A DNA stretch of 64,000 nt, taken from assembly GCA_946999045.1 (NCBI GenBank), contig CAMQBR010000005.1, forward strand, positions 7,156 through 71,155. The letters run 5' to 3'. This document shows positions 56,717 to 64,000 of the stretch, in pieces (position 1 is the stretch's first letter; every line of letters begins with the position of its first letter). The DNA comes from an uncultured Prevotella sp. Its GTDB lineage: Bacteria; Bacteroidota; Bacteroidia; Bacteroidales; Bacteroidaceae. Both the position numbers and the translations under genes were made by a program. A model generated the notes under the pieces. It did not search any database. It had not been told where the DNA came from and worked only from the letters and a program-made list of their open reading frames with translations.

Positions 56717-57970
56717 ATGACTATTGATCAATTCAATTTTGCTGGAAAGAAAGCAATTGTACGTGTAGATTTTAATGTGCCATTGAACGAAAATGGCGAA
56801 GTAACTGACGAAACTCGTATTCGCGGAGCATTACCCACCTTGAAAAAGATTTTGGCTGACGGTGGTGTCGTTATCATGATGAGCCACATGGGTAAGCCAA
56901 AAGGTAAGGTAAAAGCATCATTATCTCTTTCGCAAATAGTAAAGAACGTTTCTAAAGCATTAGGCGTTAATGTTAAGTTTGCTAAAGACTGCGCTAAAGC
57001 TGACAAAGAAGTTGCCGACCTTAAGATGGGCGAGTCTTTACTTTTAGAGAACTTACGCTTCTACCCTGAAGAAGAAGGCAAACCTGTTGGTGTAGAAAAA
57101 GGTACACCTGAATACGAAAAGGCTAAGAAAGAAATGAAGGCTCGCCAGGCAGAATTTGCTAAGAAGTTAGCTTCTTACGCTGATGTATACGTAAACGATG
57201 CATTTGGTACAGCACACCGCAAGCACGCTTCTACAGCTGTTATTGCAGAAAACTTTGATACTGACCACAAAATGTTGGGTTACCTCATGGAAAAAGAAGT
57301 AAAAGCTATTGATAACGTATTGAAGAATGCTCAGCATCCTTTCACTGCTATCATTGGTGGTAGCAAGGTAAGCTCTAAGTTAGGCGTTATCAAAAACTTA
57401 CTTGACAAAGTAGACAACCTTATTATTGGTGGAGGTATGGGGTATACTTTCATCAAATCTCAAGGTGGAAAAATTGGTAATTCATTGCACGAAGATGATT
57501 TGATACCTGAAGCATTAAACATCATAAAGACAGCTAAAGAGAAAGGTGTTAACCTGTCTCTCTCTAAAGCTACTGTTTGTGGTAAAGAATTTTCTAACGA
57601 CACAGAGATCAAAGTGTTCCCTATAGACCAGATTTCTGACGGATGGGAAGGTATGGATGCTTCAGAAGAGAGCCTTAAAGAATGGAAGAAGATTATCCTC
57701 AACTCTAAGACAATTCTTTGGAATGGTCCTGTTGGTGTATTCGAGTTTGAGAAATTTGCACATGGAACAGGTGAAATTGCTAAGTATGTAGCACAAGCAA
57801 CTCAAGAGAATGGCGCATTTTCACTTGTTGGGGGTGGCGACTCTGTAGCTGCTGTCAATAAGTTTGGTTTAGCATCTAAGGTATCTTACGTATCTACTGG
57901 AGGTGGTGCTATGCTTGAAGCTATCGAAGGTAAAACTCTTCCTGGTGTAGCTGCTATCAAAGGAGAATAA
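56717..57970 (+). CDS. pgk: Phosphoglycerate kinase
   Basis: Converts 1,3-bisphosphoglycerate and ADP to 3-phosphoglycerate and ATP in glycolysis. The 417-residue protein has the substrate-binding N-terminus [59 protein letters not shown], and the nucleotide loop [29 protein letters not shown]. Monocistronic, with strong promoter and terminator. Confidence 0.98.
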   Translation: MTIDQFNFAGKKAIVRVDFNVPLNENGEVTDETRIRGALPTLKKILADGGVVIMMSHMGKPKGKVKASLSLSQIVKNVSKALGVNVKFAKDCAKADKEVADLKMGESLLLENLRFYPEEEGKPVGVEKGTPEYEKAKKEMKARQAEFAKKLASYADVYVNDAFGTAHRKHASTAVIAENFDTDHKMLGYLMEKEVKAIDNVLKNAQHPFTAIIGGSKVSSKLGVIKNLLDKVDNLIIGGGMGYTFIKSQGGKIGNSLHEDDLIPEALNIIKTAKEKGVNLSLSKATVCGKEFSNDTEIKVFPIDQISDGWEGMDASEESLKEWKKIILNSKTILWNGPVGVFEFEKFAHGTGEIAKYVAQATQENGAFSLVGGGDSVAAVNKFGLASKVSYVSTGGGAMLEAIEGKTLPGVAAIKGE

Positions 57971-58012
57971 CGAAAAATATAATTTTATAATATTTCATAT
58001 TAGATAATTTTT

Positions 58013-58052
58013 CACTGCGTGGCGTAATAGTTATTATGCCCGCAGTGTTTTT
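58013..58052 (+). terminator. Terminator of pgk
   Basis: CACTGCG...GGCGTAATA pairs with TATTATGCC...CGCAGTG (one bulged T, one G-U), followed by five T. It lies 43 bp after the stop. Confidence 0.9.
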
Positions 58053-58055
58053 AAA

Positions 58056-58073
58056 AGCAGGTTCTATAAATTA
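58056..58073 (+). repeat. Solo end of the dispersed TIR element
   Basis: AGCAGGTTCTATAAATTA matches the copy B end at 15 of 18 positions. It is 18 bp from the inverted-repeat element at 58092, and no partner end was found. Confidence 0.55.
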
Positions 58074-58091
58074 GCTTTATTAGATTTTAAA

Positions 58092-58365
58092 TAAGCATCC
58101 AACATTAGCCGCCTTTGATTGTTTTTCCTACTTTATTACCTTTTCCTAAAGAACTTTATTGTTTGCACTCAACGAAACAAATATTTTTCGGGTTTGTTGC
58201 ACTCCCATGGACATATGTTAGAGTATTCTTCGCCTATCACAATTGATATGCAGCAATGATTTTAACCCTTCTGATGGTGTTGCCTACGTTTCCTACAATT
58301 GCTCCCATAACCGAATCAAGTTGCTTCGTAAGCATCCAGCAAAGGCGGCTAATGTTTGATGCTTA
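58092..58365. mobile_element. 274-bp element with 26-bp inverted repeats
   Basis: TAAGCATCCAACATTAGCCG...CCTTTG (58092-58117) recurs inverted at 58340-58365, 25 of 26 positions matching. The right arm also forms a local hairpin, TAAGCATC (58329 on) with GATGCTTA. The interior has no ORF of note. It lies between the pgk terminator and the lpxD promoter. Most likely a MITE-like element or remnant; its ends do not match the ISL3 relics or the TIR family above. Confidence 0.6.
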
Positions 58366-58486
58366 CCCTTTATCCTCCCCTGTAAAATAATAAAATATAT
58401 ATACCCCATACCCAATAAAGTTGAGCGATTGCACGCAAAAAATCAAAATAATACAAATAGCTAACACAAGTGTGAGGAAAAATACT

Positions 58487-58494
58487 TATATTTG
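58487..58494 (+). promoter_or_regulatory. -7 element (TATATTTG) for lpxD
   Basis: TATATTTG followed by C lies 14-21 bp before the lpxD ATG, implying a very short 5' leader of about 8 nt. Confidence 0.6.
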
Positions 58495-58507
58495 CAAAAT
58501 AATTAAA

Positions 58508-59560
58508 ATGAATATGGAATTTACAGCCAAACAAATAGCACAATATATTAACGGTACTATAGAAGGAGACGAAAATGCTACCGTGCATACTTTTGCCAAA
58601 ATTGAAAACGGCAACAAGGGGTCTATTTCTTTTCTATCTAATCTAAAATATACACATTATATATATAATACACAAGCGTCTATCGTTCTGATTGATGAAA
58701 ACATACAACTTGAACATCCTGTAAAAGCGACCCTTATTCGTGTAAAAAACGCTTACGAGTGCATGGCACGATTGCTTCAGTTATACGAGCAAGCTAAGCC
58801 CAAGAAAACAGGCATAGACCATTTGGCATCTATTGCACCCACCGCCACCATTGGCAAAGACGTGTACATAGGTGCTTTTGCGTGTATAGGCGAGGGAGCT
58901 GCTGTAGGTGATGGCTCTCAGATATATCCACATGTGGTAATAGGCGACCATGCTTCAATAGGTGTCAATAGTATTATCTACCCGCAGGTTACCATTTATC
59001 ACGACTGCAAGGTAGGTAACAACGTTATTCTGCATGCAGGGTGTGTAATAGGAGCCGATGGATTTGGCTTTGCACCCTCTGACGAAGGTTATGACAAAAT
59101 ACCACAAATTGGTATCGTCACCATAGAAGATAATGTGGAGATAGGCGCCAATTCGTGCGTAGACCGCTCTACTATGGGCAGCACATACATAAGAAAAGGT
59201 GTAAAACTGGACAACCTTGTACAAATAGCCCATAACACCGACATTGGTGAAAACACTGTAATGAGTGCACAGGTAGGTGTGGCAGGCTCCGCAAAGGTTG
59301 GACAATGGTGTATGTTTGGCGGACAAGTGGGTATTGCTGGCCACATCACTATTGGTAACAAGGTGATGTTAGGCGCACAGAGTGGTGTACCAGGCTGTTT
59401 GAAAGACAATCAGGTGCTGATTGGAACACCGCCAATGGAGCAAACACGCTTTTTCCGTTCGCAAGCTATCATCCGTCGTTTGCCCGAAATGTATAAACAG
59501 CTTAACCATTTGCAAAACGAAATAGAAGCATTAAAAGAGAAACTGAAACAAAATCAATAA
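58508..59560 (+). CDS. lpxD: UDP-3-O-acylglucosamine N-acyltransferase
   Basis: Third step of lipid A synthesis: adds the second hydroxyacyl chain to the deacetylated UDP-sugar. An N-terminal uridine-binding domain ([19 protein letters not shown]) is followed by a left-handed beta-helix of hexapeptide repeats (about 105-310), with the catalytic His region [22 protein letters not shown]. It ends in a helical tail ([22 protein letters not shown]). The frame is open upstream from a TTG (58421), but the -7 element at 58487 excludes that start. ATG 58508 and 58514 both remain possible. Confidence 0.95.
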   Translation: MNMEFTAKQIAQYINGTIEGDENATVHTFAKIENGNKGSISFLSNLKYTHYIYNTQASIVLIDENIQLEHPVKATLIRVKNAYECMARLLQLYEQAKPKKTGIDHLASIAPTATIGKDVYIGAFACIGEGAAVGDGSQIYPHVVIGDHASIGVNSIIYPQVTIYHDCKVGNNVILHAGCVIGADGFGFAPSDEGYDKIPQIGIVTIEDNVEIGANSCVDRSTMGSTYIRKGVKLDNLVQIAHNTDIGENTVMSAQVGVAGSAKVGQWCMFGGQVGIAGHITIGNKVMLGAQSGVPGCLKDNQVLIGTPPMEQTRFFRSQAIIRRLPEMYKQLNHLQNEIEALKEKLKQNQ

Positions 59561-59629
59561 CTGCTACACGCTTACCTAAAAAGACTGGCAAAGCAGCTGA
59601 TATTTACTTTTCTCATTAACACAAAATAT

Positions 59630-61024
59630 ATGGATACAACAAAACAGAGAACGCTTAAAGGTAGCTTTTCTCTCTATGGCAAAGGCTTGCACACAGGCTT
59701 GAACCTAACGGTTACTTTTAACCCAGCTCCTGAAAATACTGGATATAAAATACAGCGCATAGATCTTGAAGAACAACCTATTATTGACGCCATTGCTGAG
59801 AAGGTAATTGATACACAGCGTGGTACCGTATTGGGTAACAGCGAAGAAGTAAAAGTGTCGACAGTAGAGCATGGGTTGTCGGCTCTCTACGCCATGGACA
59901 TAGATAACTGTCTGATACAAGTTAACGGTCCAGAGTTTCCTATCCTTGATGGTTCAGCCATAATGTACGTGGAAAAGATAAAGAGTGTAGGCATTATAGA
60001 CCAAAATGCTCCAAAGGATTATTATATTATCCGCAAGAAGATAGAGGTAAAAGATGAGCAAACTGGCTCGTGTATTACTATTTTGCCAGATGACGATTTT
60101 AGTATTACTGCCATGTGCTCATTCCAATCTAAATTCATCAATAGTCAGTTTGCCACATTGGACAACATCAACGACTATGAGAAAGAGATTGCTCCTGCAC
60201 GTACTTTCGTATTTGTTCGAGACATTGCACCATTGTTGAAAGCTAATTTGATAAAAGGAGGCGACTTAGACAATGCCATTGTTATCTATGAAAAAGAAAT
60301 TAGTCAGCCACAGTTAGACGAGTTAGCCGACTTCCTACACGTTTCTCACATGGACGCTACAAAGTTGGGATACATACAACACAAGTCATTAGTATGGGAA
60401 AATGAATGTACACGTCACAAACTTTTAGATATTGTAGGCGATATGGCACTCATCGGAAAGCCTATCAAAGGCAGAATTGTAGCAACTCGTCCCGGGCACA
60501 CTATCAACAATAAGTTTGCACGACAGATACGCAAAGAGATTCGTAAACACGAAATACAAGCTCCTATTTACGACCCCAACGAGAAGCCTATTATGAACAA
60601 TGAGCGCATTCGTCAGTTGTTGCCCCACCGCTACCCTATGCAGTTGATAGACAAGGTAATTGCTGTTGGTTCTAATAGTATTGTGGGCGTAAAGAATATA
60701 ACCAGCAACGAACCTTACTTTGTAGGACACTTCCCACAAGAACCCGTTGTTCCAGGTGTGTTACAAGTAGAAGCTATGGCACAATGTGGCGGCTTGTTGG
60801 TACTCAATCAAGTAGAAGAACCCGAGCGTTGGTCTACTTATTTTTTAAAAATTGACAGCGTAAAGTTCCGCCAAAAGGTTGTACCTGGCGATACATTGAT
60901 ATTCCGTGTAGAACTCTTAAAGCCTGTTCGTCATGGCATTAGCACCATGCGTGGCTATGCGTTTGTAGGCGATCAGGTCGTATCAGAGGCGGTACTTACA
61001 GCACAGATAGTAAAAAATAAGTAG
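59630..61024 (+). CDS. lpxC-fabZ: Bifunctional LpxC deacetylase / FabZ dehydratase
   Basis: The N-terminal domain (about 1-300) is the zinc deacetylase committing lipid A synthesis: KGSFSLYGKGLHTG, the His motif STVEHGLSAL and HKLLDIVGDMALIG. The C-terminal domain (about 320-464) is a hotdog-fold 3-hydroxyacyl-ACP dehydratase with LLPHRYPMQLIDKV, YFVGHFPQEPVVPGVLQVEAMAQ and the catalytic His and Glu. The fusion is standard in Bacteroidetes and links lipid A and fatty acid synthesis. It follows lpxD by 69 bp. Confidence 0.97.
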   Translation: MDTTKQRTLKGSFSLYGKGLHTGLNLTVTFNPAPENTGYKIQRIDLEEQPIIDAIAEKVIDTQRGTVLGNSEEVKVSTVEHGLSALYAMDIDNCLIQVNGPEFPILDGSAIMYVEKIKSVGIIDQNAPKDYYIIRKKIEVKDEQTGSCITILPDDDFSITAMCSFQSKFINSQFATLDNINDYEKEIAPARTFVFVRDIAPLLKANLIKGGDLDNAIVIYEKEISQPQLDELADFLHVSHMDATKLGYIQHKSLVWENECTRHKLLDIVGDMALIGKPIKGRIVATRPGHTINNKFARQIRKEIRKHEIQAPIYDPNEKPIMNNERIRQLLPHRYPMQLIDKVIAVGSNSIVGVKNITSNEPYFVGHFPQEPVVPGVLQVEAMAQCGGLLVLNQVEEPERWSTYFLKIDSVKFRQKVVPGDTLIFRVELLKPVRHGISTMRGYAFVGDQVVSEAVLTAQIVKNK

Positions 61025-61347
61025 GTAGAAACAATGAAGGAGTTAAGAAGTTAAGTGAGTTAAGATATTATGCTTTTTGTTGTATGTACGCATAGTTCGT
61101 ATACATAATAAAAGTTTTTAGTTAATATCAGTGTCAATTGCGGACGCACGAGCCGTGCGTCCCCCTACAAATATTAGATAGTTATTCATCTACAGACCCT
61201 ATAGCTCTTCATCTTATATACTCTATAACTCGTCAATATATAAACATATCTACTTACACACTAAGACGATATACCACTCCAACTAATCAGCTAACTACTC
61301 CCTTCATTTTTGGAGGGGTATGAGTTGGAGGCTTATAATACTCATAT
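61025..61347. other. Gap between lpxC-fabZ and lpxA with a REP-like palindrome
   Basis: The 323-bp stretch has no gene. GGACGCACG-AGC-CGTGCGTCC (61142-61162) is a perfect 9-bp GC-rich hairpin in AT-rich surroundings, followed by CCCCTACA, and looks like a REP-type palindrome. A short GAAGTTAAG/GAGTTAAG repeat lies at 61034-61064. No T-tract follows the hairpin, so read-through into lpxA is plausible. Confidence 0.65.
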
Positions 61348-62118
61348 ATGAACCAAATAAGTGAATTAGCATTTGTTCATCCTGAAGCAAAATTGGGCGA
61401 TAACAACATTATCGGACCATTTTGTTATATTGACAAGAACACTGTTATTGGTAACAACAACACTTTGCTTAACAGCGTTACCATACATTATGGGGCACGC
61501 ATTGGTAACAACAATGAAATATTTCCAGGTGCCAGTTTAAGTACCAAGCCACAAGACTTAAAATTTCGTGGTGAAGATACTACTTGCGAAATAGGAGATA
61601 ATAACAGCATTCGTGAAAATGTAACTATATCACGTGGTACAGCTTCTAAGGGCGTTACCAAGGTGGGTAGTAATAACCTCTTAATGGAAGGTATGCACAT
61701 CGGACACGATTGTGTTGTAGGAAGTCATGTTATCATTGGCAATTGCACTAAGTTTGCAGGTGAGGTAATTATTGATGGGCATGCCATTATCAGTGCATCA
61801 TTCTTATGTCATCAGTTCTGCCACATCGGAGGATATGTCATGGTACAGGGTGGTAGTCGTTCTCCTAAAGATATTCCACCTTATATTATAGCAGGTAGAG
61901 AACCTATTAGGTATTCGGGTATAAATATTATTGGCTTGCGTAGAAATGGATTTAGTGTTGAGAAGATTGACCTTATCCATGAGGCTTACCGACTGCTTTA
62001 TAGCAAGGGGATATTAAAAGAAGGTATTGAGGAAATAAGGAAAAAATTGCCTATAACACCTGAAATACAATACATCATTGACTTTGTAGAACACTCCGAA
62101 CGAGGAATCATTCGATAA
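61348..62118 (+). CDS. lpxA: UDP-N-acetylglucosamine acyltransferase
   Basis: First step of lipid A synthesis, attaching a 3-hydroxyacyl chain to UDP-GlcNAc. The 256-residue protein is a hexapeptide beta-helix ([21 protein letters not shown] onward) with the catalytic His in [17 protein letters not shown]-terminal helical domain includes [23 protein letters not shown]. It is encoded after lpxC-fabZ and 7 bp before miaA. Confidence 0.97.
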   Translation: MNQISELAFVHPEAKLGDNNIIGPFCYIDKNTVIGNNNTLLNSVTIHYGARIGNNNEIFPGASLSTKPQDLKFRGEDTTCEIGDNNSIRENVTISRGTASKGVTKVGSNNLLMEGMHIGHDCVVGSHVIIGNCTKFAGEVIIDGHAIISASFLCHQFCHIGGYVMVQGGSRSPKDIPPYIIAGREPIRYSGINIIGLRRNGFSVEKIDLIHEAYRLLYSKGILKEGIEEIRKKLPITPEIQYIIDFVEHSERGIIR

Positions 62119-62125
62119 AACCATT

Positions 62126-63025
62126 ATGGATACGCTCGTTGTTTTATTAGGTCCTACTGGTGTAGGTAAGACAGAATTAGCTTTAAATATTGCAGAACAC
62201 TTACGCACACCCATTATCAATGCCGACTCCCGACAAATATTTAAGGAGATACCTATTGGGACAGCTGCTCCTACCATGCAACAACAGCAACGAGTGAAGC
62301 ACTATTTTGTTGGAACTCTGAGCGTGCACGATTATTATAGTGCAGCTAAGTATGAGGAAGATGTGCTCTATCTTCTGCCAAAAATATTTAGTTCGCAGCA
62401 ACATGTTGCTTTTCTTACGGGCGGTAGTATGATGTATATTAATGCTGTATGCAATGGTATTGATAACATTCCAACGGTAGATAATACCACTCGCCAGATG
62501 ATGAAGCAGCGATTAGAGAAAGAAGGATTACTGGCATTGGTGAAAGATTTGAAGAGATTGGACCCACAACATTATGAAATTGTTGACAAAAACAATCCGC
62601 GAAGAGTGGTTCATGCGTTGGAAATATGTTATATGACGGGCAAAACCTATACTTCTTTTCGTACCAATACCAAGAAGCAACGACCGTTTAATATCATAAA
62701 GATAGGAGTAAACTTGCCTCGAGATATTATGTACGAACGCATTAACCAGCGGGTTGTGCAGATGATAAAGCAGGGAATGATAGAAGAAGCTCGTGCCGTA
62801 TATTCCTTAGGGGAGTTAAACTCGCTCAACACGGTTGGCTATAAAGAATTGTTCTCGTTCTTTGATGGAAAGATAGATGCCAAAGAAGCCATCAGACAAA
62901 TACAATCAAACACCCGACAATATATGCGAAAACAGCTTACATGGTTTAAACGTGATGGCAACATTAATTGGTTTGAACCACAGAATATTAAAGAAATCCT
63001 AAATTATATAGACTATCAACTTTAG
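62126..63025 (+). CDS. miaA: tRNA dimethylallyltransferase
   Basis: Adds a dimethylallyl group to A37 of tRNAs reading UNN codons. The 299-residue protein has a P-loop ([12 protein letters not shown]), [19 protein letters not shown], and the tRNA-binding [17 protein letters not shown] and [12 protein letters not shown] motifs. It shares a transcript with lpxA by spacing, an arrangement common in Bacteroidales. Confidence 0.96.
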   Translation: MDTLVVLLGPTGVGKTELALNIAEHLRTPIINADSRQIFKEIPIGTAAPTMQQQQRVKHYFVGTLSVHDYYSAAKYEEDVLYLLPKIFSSQQHVAFLTGGSMMYINAVCNGIDNIPTVDNTTRQMMKQRLEKEGLLALVKDLKRLDPQHYEIVDKNNPRRVVHALEICYMTGKTYTSFRTNTKKQRPFNIIKIGVNLPRDIMYERINQRVVQMIKQGMIEEARAVYSLGELNSLNTVGYKELFSFFDGKIDAKEAIRQIQSNTRQYMRKQLTWFKRDGNINWFEPQNIKEILNYIDYQL

Positions 63026-63041
63026 ATTATAAGATATTATC

Positions 63042-63049
63042 TACTTTTG
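63042..63049 (+). promoter_or_regulatory. -7 element (TACTTTTG) for the PBP1A gene
   Basis: TACTTTTG, 24-31 bp before the ATG. Confidence 0.55.
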
Positions 63050-63072
63050 TAGAGAGAAAACAAATAAAATTT

Positions 63073-64000
63073 ATGAAACGCAGCAGAAAAAAAAAATTAT
63101 ATAGCTGGTGTAAAAATAAAATTAAAGCTTTTTGGCAATGGTACAAACATTTGTACATAGGTCGCAAATGGTATACCAAGGCAAGCTTTGGTATTGTATC
63201 GGCTATTGTTGCATTTATTTTATATTTAGGTGCAGTAGATATTAACTTTCTTTGGCTTTTTGGGAAGTCGCCAGGTTTCTTACAAATAAAAAATCCTACT
63301 ACATCATCGGCATCAGAAATTTATAGTGCCGATGGAAGGCTTATTGGTAAATACTTTAACGAAAATCGCACGCCAGTAAAATATAGCGAGGTTAATCCGC
63401 TATTCTGGAAGGCTTTAATAGATACAGAAGACGAACGATTTTATCATCACATAGGTATTGACTTTCAAGGTATCTTTGCTGCAGCAAAAGATGCCATCGT
63501 TGGTAACGATGCTCGCGGTGCATCAACTATTACCCAGCAGTTGGCAAAGAATATGTTTAGGGTGCGTACGCAATATTCTACTGGTTTGTTAGGTAAGATA
63601 CCCGGAATCAAAATGCTGATAATGAAGAGTAAAGAGTGGATTATAGCACTGAAACTTGAACTACTATACAATAAGAATGAAATTCTAACAATGTATGCCA
63701 ACACAGTTGACTTTGGTTCTAACTCTTATGGTATCAAAACGGCAAGCAAGACTTACTTTAATACTACTCCTGCCAACCTTACTATTGAAGAATGTGCAGT
63801 CTTGGTAGGTATGCTCAAAGCTACCACTTATTATAATCCATTATCTAACCCAAATAACTGCTTGAAACGTCGCAACGTTGTGATGCAACAAATGGTATCT
63901 AAAGGAGATTTGTCGAAAGTAGAATATGATAGTCTGTGCAACATTCCTATAAAGCTGCACTATAATGTTGAAACAAACTATGACGGTAAGGCTTTATACT
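63073..64000 (+). CDS. Bifunctional class A penicillin-binding protein (PBP1A-like), 5' part
   Basis: The open frame runs off the right edge after 309 codons. A basic cytoplasmic N-terminus is followed by one signal-anchor helix (SFGIVSAIVAFILYLGAVDI, about 48-67). The glycosyltransferase 51 domain has ALIDTEDERFYHHIGIDF with the catalytic Glu, GASTITQQLAKNMF, and KLELLYNKNEILTMYANTVDFG. This is the peptidoglycan polymerising half. The transpeptidase domain should lie beyond the window. Confidence 0.94.
   Translation, partial: MKRSRKKKLYSWCKNKIKAFWQWYKHLYIGRKWYTKASFGIVSAIVAFILYLGAVDINFLWLFGKSPGFLQIKNPTTSSASEIYSADGRLIGKYFNENRTPVKYSEVNPLFWKALIDTEDERFYHHIGIDFQGIFAAAKDAIVGNDARGASTITQQLAKNMFRVRTQYSTGLLGKIPGIKMLIMKSKEWIIALKLELLYNKNEILTMYANTVDFGSNSYGIKTASKTYFNTTPANLTIEECAVLVGMLKATTYYNPLSNPNNCLKRRNVVMQQMVSKGDLSKVEYDSLCNIPIKLHYNVETNYDGKALY

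Overview
The window looks like chromosomal DNA of a Bacteroidales bacterium, most likely Prevotellaceae. The evidence is: the atpD-atpC-(AtpI-like)-atpB-atpE-atpF-atpH-atpA-atpG gene order; the batA-E aerotolerance block behind moxR and a DUF58 gene; fused LpxC/FabZ; DUF4301, DUF4491 and DUF2027-Smr proteins; an Ala/Glu-rich tail on ribosomal protein S16; TAnnTTTG-type -7 promoter elements; and an almost complete lack of Shine-Dalgarno sequences. No tRNA, rRNA or CRISPR array was recognised.

Layout. 1-7.0 kb (minus strand): a GH20 hexosaminidase with nagB, rpsP, galE and a phosphohexomutase. A group II intron relic (2.64-2.94 kb) and one repeat copy lie between them. 7.4-8.3 kb (plus): DUF4491 and rlmH, then a decayed ISL3-type IS. 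9.2-17.6 kb (minus): the complete F1Fo ATP synthase operon and pfkA. 18.1-23.2 kb: a small surface-polysaccharide island, with a flippase transcribed away from three overlapping glycosyltransferase genes. 23.3-37.3 kb (minus): a nearly gapless run of moxR, DUF58, a membrane protein, batA, batB, batC, fused batD/E, PAP2, queA, DUF2027-Smr and nadE. 38.7-46.8 kb: DUF4301, a RelA-type synthetase with a small downstream ORF, a TetR regulator, malic enzyme and ispE. 47.0-58.0 kb (plus): rplU-rpmA, serS, an NfnAB-like fusion, a second decayed ISL3-type IS, clpC, an orphan 1.2-kb stretch and pgk. 58.5-64.0 kb (plus): lpxD, lpxC/fabZ, lpxA, miaA and a PBP1A-like gene cut by the window edge.

The genes are mostly housekeeping: amino-sugar salvage, glycolysis, ATP synthesis, NAD synthesis, translation, stringent response and lipid A synthesis. 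The less ordinary material is between the genes. A dispersed family of short elements has terminal inverted repeats close to GGCTGGTTCTATAAATTA. Three roughly complete copies and one nested copy are present, plus at least three solo ends. Two copies are flanked by 4-bp direct repeats (TTAA, ATAA), and one copy has inserted inside another. Two ISL3 relics, a group II intron relic, a 26-bp inverted-repeat element at 58.1-58.4 kb and a structured terminator region at 38.5-38.65 kb complete the picture of a chromosome littered with decayed mobile DNA.
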